Positions 26,906 through 35,536 are shown, counted from the stretch's first letter. The stretch is 64,000 nucleotides of DNA from G963662655 sp963665015 (GCA_963665015.2 CAXXSY010000004.1:1054001-1118000), one strand, 5' to 3'. The notes: a model not told the origin generated them from the sequence alone. A program made the numbers and translations.

Positions 26906-27163
26906 CTACGATACTTGAATAACGTATCGCATCAATCGCCATTTCAGGGTCTCGCCGTTCATCTCCAGTTCGTAGTAGGTTCCGGTATCGTCCGAAACGG
27001 CGTAGTAGTGGTAGATCACATTTCCGATATGCCGCATCCAGTATCCGTTGTTGGAATCGATCTCGATGACGTCGCCTTTCCAGCGGAATCGAATCGGGTA
27101 GCGTTTTTCTTTTCCGAAGAAGAACATGACCTCGATGGGCTCTTCCGGTCGTTCGTCGATCAT
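26906..27163 (-). CDS. Small protein of unknown function, coupled to the upstream kinase
   Basis: The 85-residue product (MIDERPEEPIEVMFFFGKEK...) shows no signal peptide and no known domain. It looks like a compact beta-rich domain with paired aromatic residues (NNGYWMRHIGNVIYHYYAV). The start overlaps the stop of the degenerate-receiver kinase gene by ATGA, so translation is coupled and the product may act with that kinase. It is read as real because of this overlap and its normal codon use. The 99 bp after it, up to fapA, holds nothing I recognise. Confidence 0.6.
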   Translation of the reverse strand: MIDERPEEPIEVMFFFGKEKRYPIRFRWKGDVIEIDSNNGYWMRHIGNVIYHYYAVSDDTGTYYELEMNGETLKWRLMRYVIQVS

Positions 27164-28401
27164 GGCTCGCGATGCAGGGGTAGCTTGATACGGAAGCGTG
27201 TGTTCGCGTTCTGCTTCGATTCCAGGATGATCTCGCCTCTATTCATGCGAATCGATTGCCGGCAGAAATGAAGCCCCAGTCCTTTGCCGATTGTGATGCC
27301 CGAATTGTTTTTGGCGATGTCCTGCTTCGTGCTGAAAAATGGCTCGAAGATATGCTCTCGTGTCTCGGGGGTGATGGGGGGGCCGTTGTTCTCGATATAG
27401 ATATTCGCCATGCCTTCCGCCAGGTCCGTGCGTATGGCGATATGGGGGGATTCGAATCCGATCAGCGCTTCGACGGCGTTGCGCAGGATGGAGTAGATTG
27501 ATTGCGATATCTCGCTGCGAACCACCTTGACTTCCATGGGCTCGGGATGCAGCTCGATGGTCTTGCGGATTTGATGCTTGAACTCCATGTCGGCCTTCAT
27601 GAGCTCGATTTCCTGGGTCAGCAGTGTGTTCAGGTCAACCACCTGCGGGTAGGCGCGGCAATCCGCCTCGCTACGATCCACCAGCTTTCCGAGCATGTCG
27701 TTCATACGTACGAGGGCCTGCCTTACCATGCTCACGCTCGTGTCGAGTTCCGCGATGTCGCTTTTGATTGTGTCGTCCGACTTTGGCTGTCTCATTGCCT
27801 GGACGGTGAGTTCCATGTTGTCACAGGCGAAGAAGAGCCCTGTCAGGGGTCCGCGAACGTTGTGGAATATGCCGTTTACGAGGTTGTCGATCACGGTTTG
27901 CCGTTCCTCGTCGATGAGGTCGTGGGTACGCCGTTGCAGGAGGTCGGTCAGTTGATTCGTGAGCTGATCGTTCCACACGCGAAGCCGACGGATGCGCACC
28001 AGGTTCCGGATACGGCACAGGAGATCGCTCTCGCTGTACGGCTTCTCGAGGACCGCTTCGACGTCCAGCGACAGGAGCTTCTCGCGTGCGGCGTCATCCT
28101 TTGCCGGGAGAACGATAATCAACGGGATACTGGTGTCGTGGCAGCGCTTGATGTAGCCGGGAAAATCATCGTCGATCCGCTCGATGCCGTGGATGATCAG
28201 GTCGGGAGGCTCTTCGCCCTCGAACTTGGGCAGGATGGCCGTATTCTCGTACCGGACACGGTACTTCGACGGATCGAGCTCCGTTTCGAGTCTGGGCAGA
28301 TTGTAAACCGTAACCAGCGCCGGGCGGTTCTCAAAACGCTCCTGCATCTGCTTCAAATATCTGCTCAGCATGCCTTTTTCGAACAAATCATGTAGTATCA
28401 T
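27160..28401 (-). CDS. Histidine kinase with a degenerate N-terminal receiver domain
   Basis: The 413-residue protein begins with a receiver-like fold. The phospho-acceptor aspartate is replaced by H71 (PDLIIHGIE) and the conserved Thr/Ser by P99. The acidic pair near the N-terminus is missing, while the lysine K120 (LEKPYSE) remains. A coiled linker leads to the histidine box GIFHNVRGPLTG (H180) and an ATPase domain with N-box SILRNAVEALIG, NNGPPI and GKGLGLHFC. The kinase half therefore looks active, while the receiver looks like an unphosphorylatable input domain. The ATG at 28401 has GAGG at the right distance and overlaps the end of the upstream lipoprotein gene by 14 nt. Confidence 0.85.
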   Translation of the reverse strand: MILHDLFEKGMLSRYLKQMQERFENRPALVTVYNLPRLETELDPSKYRVRYENTAILPKFEGEEPPDLIIHGIERIDDDFPGYIKRCHDTSIPLIIVLPAKDDAAREKLLSLDVEAVLEKPYSESDLLCRIRNLVRIRRLRVWNDQLTNQLTDLLQRRTHDLIDEERQTVIDNLVNGIFHNVRGPLTGLFFACDNMELTVQAMRQPKSDDTIKSDIAELDTSVSMVRQALVRMNDMLGKLVDRSEADCRAYPQVVDLNTLLTQEIELMKADMEFKHQIRKTIELHPEPMEVKVVRSEISQSIYSILRNAVEALIGFESPHIAIRTDLAEGMANIYIENNGPPITPETREHIFEPFFSTKQDIAKNNSGITIGKGLGLHFCRQSIRMNRGEIILESKQNANTRFRIKLPLHREP

Positions 28402-28942
28402 CGATAGCCTCGAGGGTGATTTCGCCCAGTTGCAGTTTCCACCGGTCGTGGATTTTAACCGTTCCATCCGTGCGCAGGCGGTATTTTCTGTCGCCGTGAT
28501 GGAACAGGATATTGAATTCGCCATAGCGTGGCATGTACGCGATCTCGAAATCGCCGAAATCGCTCTCGAAACCGTCGTACCGGATGTCTTCCCATTCGAT
28601 GTCTTCGGATTCCCACAGCGCTTCGACCTGCTCGATCATGCTCTCGAACCCGCTCTGCCATTCACGCTGCATTTCCTCGACACGCCCCTGGAAGAGCCGC
28701 TCGAACTCATGCTTTTCTTCGAGAGTCAATGCCTGGTATTCGTCCGAGTTCATCGAGAAGAATGTCATCACGTATTCGACATCCTCCGCGGTGACGATGC
28801 AAGCGCCGAACGTAACCGCGTTCCGGTCTTGAAGTGCGTCGAACATCCTGCGCGCGACTGCCTCTCCGTCACGATTCCCGCGCTTGTCCGCGCATCCGAA
28901 GACCAGCAGGGCGACGATCAGTATTAAAATCGTTTTCTTCAT
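28388..28942 (-). CDS. Lipoprotein of unknown function preceding the degenerate-receiver kinase
   Basis: The 184-residue product has a clear lipoprotein signal (MKKTILILIVALLVFGC, lipid cysteine C17). The mature part is acidic and helical at first (EEKHEFERLFQGRVEEMQREW) and beta-rich at the end (YRLRTDGTVKIHDRWKLQLGEI). That layout is loosely like an NTF2-type fold, but I assign no family. The start at 28942 follows GGGGAA; an ATG 48 nt further upstream lacks a ribosome site and would spoil the signal peptide. It overlaps the kinase gene by 14 nt and probably forms a lipoprotein-kinase-small protein operon, which suggests an envelope signal feeding the kinase. Confidence 0.7.
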   Translation of the reverse strand: MKKTILILIVALLVFGCADKRGNRDGEAVARRMFDALQDRNAVTFGACIVTAEDVEYVMTFFSMNSDEYQALTLEEKHEFERLFQGRVEEMQREWQSGFESMIEQVEALWESEDIEWEDIRYDGFESDFGDFEIAYMPRYGEFNILFHHGDRKYRLRTDGTVKIHDRWKLQLGEITLEAIDDTT

Positions 28943-29005
28943 AATTCCCCATCCGACAACATTCTCGTAACGCAGTCTTTTTATTGTCAAGGTTTGTCTG
29001 ATGAA

Positions 29006-29920
29006 TCAACCCCGCGGGTGGTAGAGTCGGTGTTGTTCGATGATGTGCTGCATGTCGATATTGGTGTAAATCTGCGTGGTGTTGATGCTTACGTGACCGA
29101 GCAGAAGCTGCACCGTGCGCAGGTTCGCGCCGCCTTCGAGCAGGTGCGTGGCGAACGAATGCCGGATGATGTGCGGATGGAGCTTTTGCCACCACTTGAA
29201 TCCGAGCTTTTTCGCCTCCTCGCGCAGTATCTTCCACACGCCCATGCGACTGAGCCCCTTGCCGGAGCGATTCAGGAAAAGCACATCGGTGTGCTTCTCA
29301 CGACGCAGCAGGAGGCGGTATTTGTCGATGTACAGCCGGAGGTATTTGAGCGACTCCCCCGCGATGGGAACGATCCGCTGCTTGTTGCCCTTGCCGGTTA
29401 CGCGCAGGACGTGGTTTTCCCACTGGATATCGTGAATCGACGCGCCGATGACTTCCGAGATGCGCACGCCGGTCGCGTACATCAATTCGAACATGGCCTT
29501 GTTGCGATATTGCAGGGGAGTCTCGAGTGGAAGCGCGTCGAGGAATTCGAGGATTTCTTCCTTGGACAGGACTTCCGGCAGCCTCTTCGGCGGCTTTACG
29601 GGCGGGATGCTTTCGATGTTGAATTGGAGGGAAAAATCCTCTTCCGACAGGAATTTGTAGAACGACACGATGGTGCTGCGCTTGCGCGCGATGCTGGAAA
29701 ACGCCAGGCCGATCTCCTGCAAGTACACCAGATGGTTCACGATCGGCTCCGTGGTCAGCGTCTCCACGTCCCGATCGACGTCCTCCATGAATTGCACAAG
29801 GTCGTTGGTGTAGCTCTCGATCGTATTGTCCGACAGCCCTTTCTCCAGCTTCAGGAAGCTCCTGAACCTGTTCAGCAGGGCGCGGTTGTGTTTGTTTGTT
29901 GGCTGTTGGTCTGGCTGCAT
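29006..29920 (-). CDS. XerC/XerD-type tyrosine recombinase
   Basis: The 304-residue product has the SAM-like core-binding domain (FLKLEKGLSDNTIESYTNDL) and a full catalytic domain. The catalytic set R-K-H-R-H-Y is visible in TGVRISE, GKGNKQRIVP, HIIRHSFATHLLEGG, LLGHVSINTTQIYT. Size and sequence fit the chromosomal XerC/XerD group, which resolves chromosome dimers at dif, rather than a phage integrase. No attachment site, transposase or phage gene lies beside it. GAGG precedes the ATG at 29920. The upstream gap is filled with hairpin repeats. Confidence 0.93.
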   Translation of the reverse strand: MQPDQQPTNKHNRALLNRFRSFLKLEKGLSDNTIESYTNDLVQFMEDVDRDVETLTTEPIVNHLVYLQEIGLAFSSIARKRSTIVSFYKFLSEEDFSLQFNIESIPPVKPPKRLPEVLSKEEILEFLDALPLETPLQYRNKAMFELMYATGVRISEVIGASIHDIQWENHVLRVTGKGNKQRIVPIAGESLKYLRLYIDKYRLLLRREKHTDVLFLNRSGKGLSRMGVWKILREEAKKLGFKWWQKLHPHIIRHSFATHLLEGGANLRTVQLLLGHVSINTTQIYTNIDMQHIIEQHRLYHPRG

Positions 29921-29940
29921 ACAAACCTCGTTTTTCGGAG

Positions 29941-30196
29941 AAGAGGCTCGCCGGTGTGAGGATTCGATTTGTCAGACTCCGTCTGAAAATCACAGAGGTC
30001 GAGCGCTACAAGAGAAAGAGATGCCAAGCTATGAGGATTCGATTTGTCAGACTGCGTCTGACAAATCACAGGAGCTTGGCGGTCCAGGGGAAAGGCTCGC
30101 CCGGAGGTCGAGCGCTACAGGGATGCGGACGGGGACGTCCGCGTTCCTGGGCGATTGCTCCCTCACCCGCTTGCGGGAGAGGGCTGGGGTGAGGAT
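29941..30196. repeat. Composite hairpin-repeat cluster with a nested module
   Basis: The 419-bp gap 29921-30339 holds five joined elements. (1) 29945-30010: GGCTCGCC and GGTCGAGCGCTACA separated by a 44-nt hairpin module. (2) 30020-30085: GATGCC...GGCGGTCC element with outer arms GCCAAGCT/AGCTTGGC around the same module, here with perfect 12-bp arms GATTTGTCAGAC and GTCTGACAAATC. (3) 30094-30120: the element-1 ends separated by only CGGA. (4) 30125-30142: GCGGACG/CGTCCGC hairpin. (5) 30160-30196: CCCTCACCCGC/GCGGGAGAGGG hairpin. A copy of element 1 lies at 55540-55606. Confidence 0.85.
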
Positions 30197-30291
30197 TTCT
30201 CCTTATCTCCAACCCTCCGTCCGCAGCCGATTTACGTCAACTTTTCTGTAATTAATAATTCTCGATCACGATGAAATCATTAGGTTTTATA

Positions 30292-30320
30292 TTGACCACG
30301 GTAAATGTATTTGTTATTGA
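30292..30320 (+). promoter_or_regulatory. Probable promoter of rimO
   Basis: TTGACC at 30292-30297 and TATTGA at 30315-30320 are 17 nt apart. They end 19 bp before the rimO ATG, which would give a very short leader containing only the GAAGGAG ribosome site. Confidence 0.45.
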
Positions 30321-30339
30321 GGTTCATGAAGGAGCGTGA

Positions 30340-31617
30340 ATGAAGACGTTTTACATCGAGAGTCTTGGATGCCCGAAGAATCTGGTTGATAGCGAGCGAT
30401 TTACGGAGATAGCGCTTCGCTACGGGTACAAGTTGACAACGGATGTCCAGCAGGCGGATATGATCCTGATCAACACCTGCGGATTCATCCTGGATGCCAA
30501 GCGGGAGTCGATCGACACCATTCTGGAATACAACGAGATTCGCAAGCCGAATTCCTATCTGGCGGTCACGGGCTGTCTGGTCAAGCGGTACCTGGACGCG
30601 CTCGAATCCGATATCCCGGAGGTGAATTCCTGGATCGATCTCAAGGACTTTTACACGTTCGAATCGATCTTCACGGATCAGACCGGTCAGAACCACCGGG
30701 ACCGGCACCTCCTGACACCTTCACACTACGCCTATCTGCGTATCGGCGATGGATGCAACAACAACTGCGCCTACTGCGCGATCCCGTCGATTCGGGGAAA
30801 ACTGCTGAGCGACGAAATGCCGGTTCTGGTCGAGGAAGCGAGAGCCCTTGCGCGATCGGGTGTGAAGGAGCTGATCATCACTGCGCAGGACATCACGCAG
30901 TACGGCATCGACCGCTACGGTGAATCGCGCTTGCCGCAACTTTTGTGGGAACTGGAGGATATACCGGGCATCGAATGGATCCGGCTAATGTATCTCCATC
31001 CCGCGCACATCACCGAGAAGCTGCTGACTACCATCGCGTCCATCCCGAAAATCTGTCGCTACCTCGACATCCCCATCCAGCACATCAGCGATCCGATCCT
31101 GAAGGCTATGAACCGCCATTCGAGCGCTGAGCAGATTGAGATGCTGATCCGGCGTATTCGCACCATCCTTCCCGATATCGCCATCCGGACGACCTTCATT
31201 ACCGGATTTCCGGGCGAGACCGTGTCCGATTTCCGCAAGCTGGAAACGTTTATCCGGGAGATGAAATTCGATCGACTGGGGGTTTTCACCTATTCGGAAG
31301 AGGAAGGTACCGCCGCCTACGAGATCATGCCCAAGGTCGCGACGAAGACCGCCGAGAACCGCAAGGACAAGCTCATGCAGATTCAGCAACAGATATCGCG
31401 GGAATTACTGGAGGAGAAGGTCGGGAAGCGCATCGAGGTGATCATCGACGGCGACTCGAAGGACGAGGGCTTTCTGTACGAAGCGAGGACGCGCCAGGAC
31501 GCGCCCGAGATCGATGGAATCGTCTATATCACAAGTGGCAAAGCCAGACCGGGCGATATCGTGACCGTCGAGGTTATCGACTCTTGGGAATACGACCTGG
31601 TCGGCGTGATTGTGTGA
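30340..31617 (+). CDS. rimO: Ribosomal protein S12 methylthiotransferase RimO
   Basis: The 425-residue enzyme is a radical-SAM methylthiotransferase. The N-terminal domain carries the auxiliary-cluster cysteines C11 (ESLGCPKNLVDSE), C47 (NTCGF) and C79 (TGCL). The radical-SAM cluster is C139, C143 and C146 in GDGCNNNCAYCAIP. The C-terminus is a TRAM domain (GDIVTVEVIDSWEYDLVG). The ESLGCPKN and NTCGFI signatures separate RimO from the tRNA enzyme MiaB. It adds a methylthio group to the conserved aspartate of ribosomal protein S12. GAAGGAG precedes the ATG. It is monocistronic, between repeat clusters. Confidence 0.95.
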   Translation: MKTFYIESLGCPKNLVDSERFTEIALRYGYKLTTDVQQADMILINTCGFILDAKRESIDTILEYNEIRKPNSYLAVTGCLVKRYLDALESDIPEVNSWIDLKDFYTFESIFTDQTGQNHRDRHLLTPSHYAYLRIGDGCNNNCAYCAIPSIRGKLLSDEMPVLVEEARALARSGVKELIITAQDITQYGIDRYGESRLPQLLWELEDIPGIEWIRLMYLHPAHITEKLLTTIASIPKICRYLDIPIQHISDPILKAMNRHSSAEQIEMLIRRIRTILPDIAIRTTFITGFPGETVSDFRKLETFIREMKFDRLGVFTYSEEEGTAAYEIMPKVATKTAENRKDKLMQIQQQISRELLEEKVGKRIEVIIDGDSKDEGFLYEARTRQDAPEIDGIVYITSGKARPGDIVTVEVIDSWEYDLVGVIV

Positions 31618-32000
31618 GTCAGAAGGATTTTCAGGATATGGGAAATTTACAGGATAGAGAGGTGGTCGCTCTCAGCAGGGTACGCAGCAAAAACCGACTT
31701 CTGGATGTCCGAGCTTTCGTGTAGCATTTTCTTGCAAATGACCGATTAGCGAAGCAGGGACTTCCGAATGTCGGTTCTTTTTATCTGAATCACGTTTTTC
31801 AGGATTAACACGATTGGCAGGATAGAGAGGTGGTTGCTCTCCAAGGGTCTGCCAAGCTCCAGCCTGACATCTTTCCTCTGTCCTCATCCACGCGCATCTT
31901 CGTCCGTCCCGCACCTATCGACGTGTAACACCACGCCTTCGTCGTGAATGAACACGCCAATAGGTGCGGGACAGAACAAATCTGCTGCGTGGAGGGTTGG
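31618..32000. repeat. Repeat cluster with a 116-bp inverted-repeat element (31885-32000)
   Basis: The 475-bp gap between rimO and the solute-binding protein gene contains no gene. It starts with AGGATTTTCAGGATA-type repeats (31625 and again near 31790-31830), each followed by an AGAGAGGTGGT module. A reversed GATGCC...GGCGGTCC-type element lies near 31850-31876. An element at 31885-32000 is repeated at 63160-63274; its arms CCCGCACCTATCGACGTGT (31908-31926) and ACACGCCAATAGGTGCGGG (31952-31970) match at 17 of 19 positions. Confidence 0.8.
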
Positions 32001-32034
32001 TGATGGCGGGAATGTGTCCTAACCGAAAAATTCA

Positions 32035-32062
32035 TTGACGCGGCTGGAGCGGATTCTACTTT
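32035..32062 (+). promoter_or_regulatory. Possible promoter of the solute-binding protein gene
   Basis: TTGACG at 32035-32040 lies 58 nt upstream of the ATG, the distance seen at several other genes of the window. The -10 candidate TACTTT (16 nt spacer) is weak. Confidence 0.3.
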
Positions 32063-32092
32063 ACGCGCAAACGTTATATTGGGAGAAATCTC

Positions 32093-33514
32093 ATGCAGAG
32101 AAATGGAATGATAAAGTGTTTTTTGGCGATAGTCATGATGATCGCGACGATCGGTATCGGCGCGCAGCCCGGCAGAAAGACCGAGGTTGTCTTCTGGCAC
32201 GCGATGGGCGGTCCGTTGGGCGACGCATTGAACGAATTGGTGGATGACTTCAACAACACCCATCCCGCGATCCACATCAAGGCGATCAACATGGGGAATT
32301 ACTCGGCGCTTTCGACGAAGCTGATGGCGAGTATCCAGGCGGACGAACAGCCGGATATCGCGCAGGCGTTCGAATCGTGGATTGCCAACTTCATGGAGGC
32401 GGACAAGCTGGTTCCCATGGACGATTTCATCGCGCAGGATGCGGAGTTCCGTGCTTCTCTGGACGATATTTTCCCGGTATTCATCAAGAGCAACACATTC
32501 GACGGAAGGCTGTGGGCGTTCCCGTTCAACAAGAGTGTTCGCGTGATGTACTACAACCGCGACGCCTTTTTCCGGCACGGACTGGACCCTTACTCCTGTC
32601 CGCAGACCTGGGACGAATTCCGGGAATACAGCCGGCAGTTGACAGTCGATGAAGATAACGATGGTGTTCCGGAGGTTTTTGGGACTACGTTCCCCGTGAG
32701 TGCATGGCAGTTCGAGAATCTGCTGTTGCAGGCAGGCGGGGAAGTGATGAGTCCCGACAATATCACCCCGCTGTTCAACGGAGAAGAAGGCGTGGAAGCG
32801 TTGAATTTCCTCTCCGCGCTGCTCAACGAAGACAAATCCGCGTACCTCTCCACCGGCTACGAGGGTCAGAACGACTTCCTCGCCGGCAAGGTGGCGATGG
32901 TGGAAGGATCGAGCGTCTCGATGGCATACTTGCAACTGACCGGCATCAATTTCTACATGGGTATCGGTCCCATACCGGTGAGAGAGACCAAGCGCAACAT
33001 CATCAGCGGTACGAACGTGGTGATCTTCCGTGGGCCCGATCCCAAGGTCGAGCAGGGAGCATGGGAATTCGTGAAGTGGTTTACCGACGCCCCGCAGACG
33101 GCACGGTGGTCCGAGATGACCTATTACATGCCGGTGCGGAAGAGCGCGTTCGATGAACCCGGACTGAAAGAGCGACTGGACACCTACCCCGAGATCGCGG
33201 CAGTGTACGACCAGTTGAACTACTCGACGTTTGAGCCGCCGATCGCGGAGTGGTATTCCGCCAGAAAATATCTGGAAGAGAACGTGATCGAGAAGGTGCT
33301 GCGCGGCGTTCTGTCGCCGCAGGACGCGCTGGACAAGGCCGCCGACAAGATCGCGCAGGATCTGCAAAGCTCCGGTAGCGAAGGTTCTGGTCGCCGGCAT
33401 GTCAAGGAGCACAGCTATCGACTGGAGCTGTTGGTAATCCTTGCGACAATCGCGGTGATCATCGCGATCATCTGGCTGATTCTCTGGATCAAGCGGCGGG
33501 TGGCCGGATACTGA
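32093..33514 (+). CDS. Family 1 extracellular solute-binding protein with a C-terminal membrane anchor
   Basis: The 473-residue product has a signal peptide (residues 1-23, ending IGIGAQ) and a complete family 1 (sugar/glycerol-phosphate type) binding protein fold. Visible blocks are VVFWHAMGGPLGDALNELV, QPDIAQAFESWIANFM, GRLWAFPFNKSVRVMYYN, CPQTWDEF and GAWEFVKWFTD. Unusually, the C-terminus adds a linker and a transmembrane helix (LLVILATIAVIIAIIWLILWI) closed by basic residues, so the binding domain would be tethered to the inner membrane facing the periplasm. No permease or ATPase gene lies nearby; the next gene is thrS. It may serve an unlinked ABC transporter or a sensor. The ligand is unknown. 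The ATG has GGGAG upstream. Confidence 0.88.
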   Translation: MQRNGMIKCFLAIVMMIATIGIGAQPGRKTEVVFWHAMGGPLGDALNELVDDFNNTHPAIHIKAINMGNYSALSTKLMASIQADEQPDIAQAFESWIANFMEADKLVPMDDFIAQDAEFRASLDDIFPVFIKSNTFDGRLWAFPFNKSVRVMYYNRDAFFRHGLDPYSCPQTWDEFREYSRQLTVDEDNDGVPEVFGTTFPVSAWQFENLLLQAGGEVMSPDNITPLFNGEEGVEALNFLSALLNEDKSAYLSTGYEGQNDFLAGKVAMVEGSSVSMAYLQLTGINFYMGIGPIPVRETKRNIISGTNVVIFRGPDPKVEQGAWEFVKWFTDAPQTARWSEMTYYMPVRKSAFDEPGLKERLDTYPEIAAVYDQLNYSTFEPPIAEWYSARKYLEENVIEKVLRGVLSPQDALDKAADKIAQDLQSSGSEGSGRRHVKEHSYRLELLVILATIAVIIAIIWLILWIKRRVAGY

Positions 33515-33547
33515 TTCGATTGAAAAGATACATATAAAGAGGATATT

Positions 33548-35536
33548 ATGGCAAAAGCAAATAAGGAACCCGAAAAGAAACCGGTTGTGAAAAAGAAAGC
33601 GCCGGTTAAGAAAGAAAGGATTGAAATCACGTTTCCGGACGGGAATGTGAAAGAATACGACGGCGGCGCGACGCCGCTCCAGATCGCGGAAGGAATCAAC
33701 GAGAACTTCGCGCTCCGGGCAATCGCCGCGGAAGTGAACGGGAAGCTCGTCGATATGACGGAACCGATTCAGGATGATGTCGCGATCGTCTTCCACATGT
33801 TCGACAGCGAGGTCGGCAAGGATGTCTATTGGCATAGCGCGTCGCACCTGATGGCCCAGGCGGTCAAGCAACTCTTCCCGGACGTGAAGGTCGGCATCGG
33901 GCCGTCCATCGAGAACGGTTTCTACTACGATTTCGATCGGGAGCAGGCGTTCACCGACGAGGAGCTCGAGCAGATCGAAGAGCGCATGAAAGAGCTCGCG
34001 AAGGAGAAGCTTCCTTACCAGCGCGAGGTCGTTTCCCGAACCAAAGCGCTGAGCCTTTTCAAGAAGCTGGACGAACCTTACAAGGTGGAGCTGATCCAGG
34101 CGTTGCCCAAGGGCGAGACGATCTCCATCTACACGCAGGGCGATTTCACCGACCTGTGTCGCGGGCCGCACGTGCTGCATACCGGCAAGATCAAGGCGGT
34201 CAAGCTGCTCAAAACCTCCGGCGCCTACTGGCACGGCGACGAGCGCAACAAGATGCTCAAGCGTATCTACGGCATCGCGTTCCCGACCAAGAAAGAGCTC
34301 AAGCAGTATCTCGCTGATCTGGAAGAGGCGAAGAAGCGTGATCACCGCAAGCTGGGCAAGGACCTCGACCTGTTCTCGATCTCGGACGAGGTCGGATCGG
34401 GACTGGTTCTCTGGCACCCGAACGGCGCCATGATGCGCGCCATCATCGAGCAGTACTGGAAAGACCGACACTTCGAGGCCGACTACCAACTCGTCAATAC
34501 GCCGCACATCGGTCGCGCGGAACTCTGGAAGACCAGCGGTCACCTCGGATTCTACTCCGAATCGATGTACGCACCGATCGAGGTGGAAGGTCAGGACTAC
34601 TACCTCAAGCCGATGAACTGCCCCTTCCACATCATGATCTACAAATCGACCCTGCGCAGCTACCGCGAACTGCCGGTACGCTACGCCGAGATGGGTACTG
34701 TTTATCGCTACGAGCGCTCCGGAACCTTGCATGGTCTGATGCGCGTGCGCGGATTCACGCAAGACGACGCACACCTCATCTGCACGGAAGAACAGATGAA
34801 CGAAGAGGTTACCAAGCTTCTGGACTTCTCGCTGAGCATGCTTCGCGCGTTCGGTTTCGAGGAGTTCAAGATATACCTGGCCACCAAACCCGAGAAATCG
34901 GTGGGCGAGGAGAAGGACTGGCTCAATGCGCAGGAAGCGCTCGAGATGGCGCTTAAAAATTCAAAGATCGAATACGAGATGGACGAAGGCGGCGGCGCGT
35001 TCTACGGTCCGAAGATCGATATCAAGGTCAAGGACTCGCTGAACCGGCTCTGGCAGCTCAGCACCATCCAGTTCGACTTCAACTTGCCCGAGCGCTTCGA
35101 CATGGAGTACATCGGCGCGGACAACCAGCCGCATCGACCGTACATGGTCCACCGTGCGCTGCTCGGATCGCTCGAACGGTTCTTCGGAACCCTGATCGAG
35201 TACCACGCAGGTAATTTCCCGACCTGGCTTTGCCCGGTGCAGGTGATGATTCTGCCGATTTCGGAGAACTTCGAGCACTACGGCGAACTGGTACTCAAGA
35301 AGCTGAAGAAGGCCGGTATCCGTGCCGAAATCGATCTCCGCAACGAGAAGATCGGCTACAAGATTCGCGAAGCCGAGCTCAAGAAGATACCGTACATGTT
35401 CATCCTCGGTCAACGCGAGGAGGACACCAGTACCGCGTCTATCCGCAGGCACGGGCAGGGTGATATTGGTTCGTTCGAAATCGATGAGGCGATCGGCAAA
35501 ATCCAGAAGGATATCGACAGCGTAAAGAAGAAATAG
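33548..35536 (+). CDS. thrS: Threonyl-tRNA synthetase
   Basis: The 662-residue enzyme charges tRNA-Thr. After a lysine-rich N-terminal extension of about 18 residues come the TGS domain (IEITFPDGNVKEYDGGATPL) and the editing domain, with HSASHLMAQAVK and the later zinc-site FTDLCRGPHV. The class II core follows (MNCPFHIMIYKSTLRSYREL, YRYERSGTLHGLMRVRGFTQ, DFNLPERFDMEYIG), then the anticodon-binding domain. Length is normal. It starts 33 bp after the binding-protein gene and may share its transcript; no T-box-like leader fits in that gap. A strong terminator follows. Confidence 0.97.
   Translation: MAKANKEPEKKPVVKKKAPVKKERIEITFPDGNVKEYDGGATPLQIAEGINENFALRAIAAEVNGKLVDMTEPIQDDVAIVFHMFDSEVGKDVYWHSASHLMAQAVKQLFPDVKVGIGPSIENGFYYDFDREQAFTDEELEQIEERMKELAKEKLPYQREVVSRTKALSLFKKLDEPYKVELIQALPKGETISIYTQGDFTDLCRGPHVLHTGKIKAVKLLKTSGAYWHGDERNKMLKRIYGIAFPTKKELKQYLADLEEAKKRDHRKLGKDLDLFSISDEVGSGLVLWHPNGAMMRAIIEQYWKDRHFEADYQLVNTPHIGRAELWKTSGHLGFYSESMYAPIEVEGQDYYLKPMNCPFHIMIYKSTLRSYRELPVRYAEMGTVYRYERSGTLHGLMRVRGFTQDDAHLICTEEQMNEEVTKLLDFSLSMLRAFGFEEFKIYLATKPEKSVGEEKDWLNAQEALEMALKNSKIEYEMDEGGGAFYGPKIDIKVKDSLNRLWQLSTIQFDFNLPERFDMEYIGADNQPHRPYMVHRALLGSLERFFGTLIEYHAGNFPTWLCPVQVMILPISENFEHYGELVLKKLKKAGIRAEIDLRNEKIGYKIREAELKKIPYMFILGQREEDTSTASIRRHGQGDIGSFEIDEAIGKIQKDIDSVKKK

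Noticed and set aside
24827..27271. An 814-codon plus-strand frame opposite fapA
   Set aside because: The minus-strand frame is a clear FapA/DUF342 protein with a ribosome site; the opposite frame has no recognisable domain.
29006..29920. Tyrosine recombinase as the integrase of a mobile element
   Set aside because: Its sequence and size fit chromosomal XerC/D, and no att repeats, cargo genes or tRNA lie next to it.
31805..34774. A 989-codon open frame on the minus strand across the binding-protein and thrS genes
   Set aside because: It is antisense to two well-conserved proteins; long antisense frames arise here from the GC-biased third codon positions, and its translation resembles no family.
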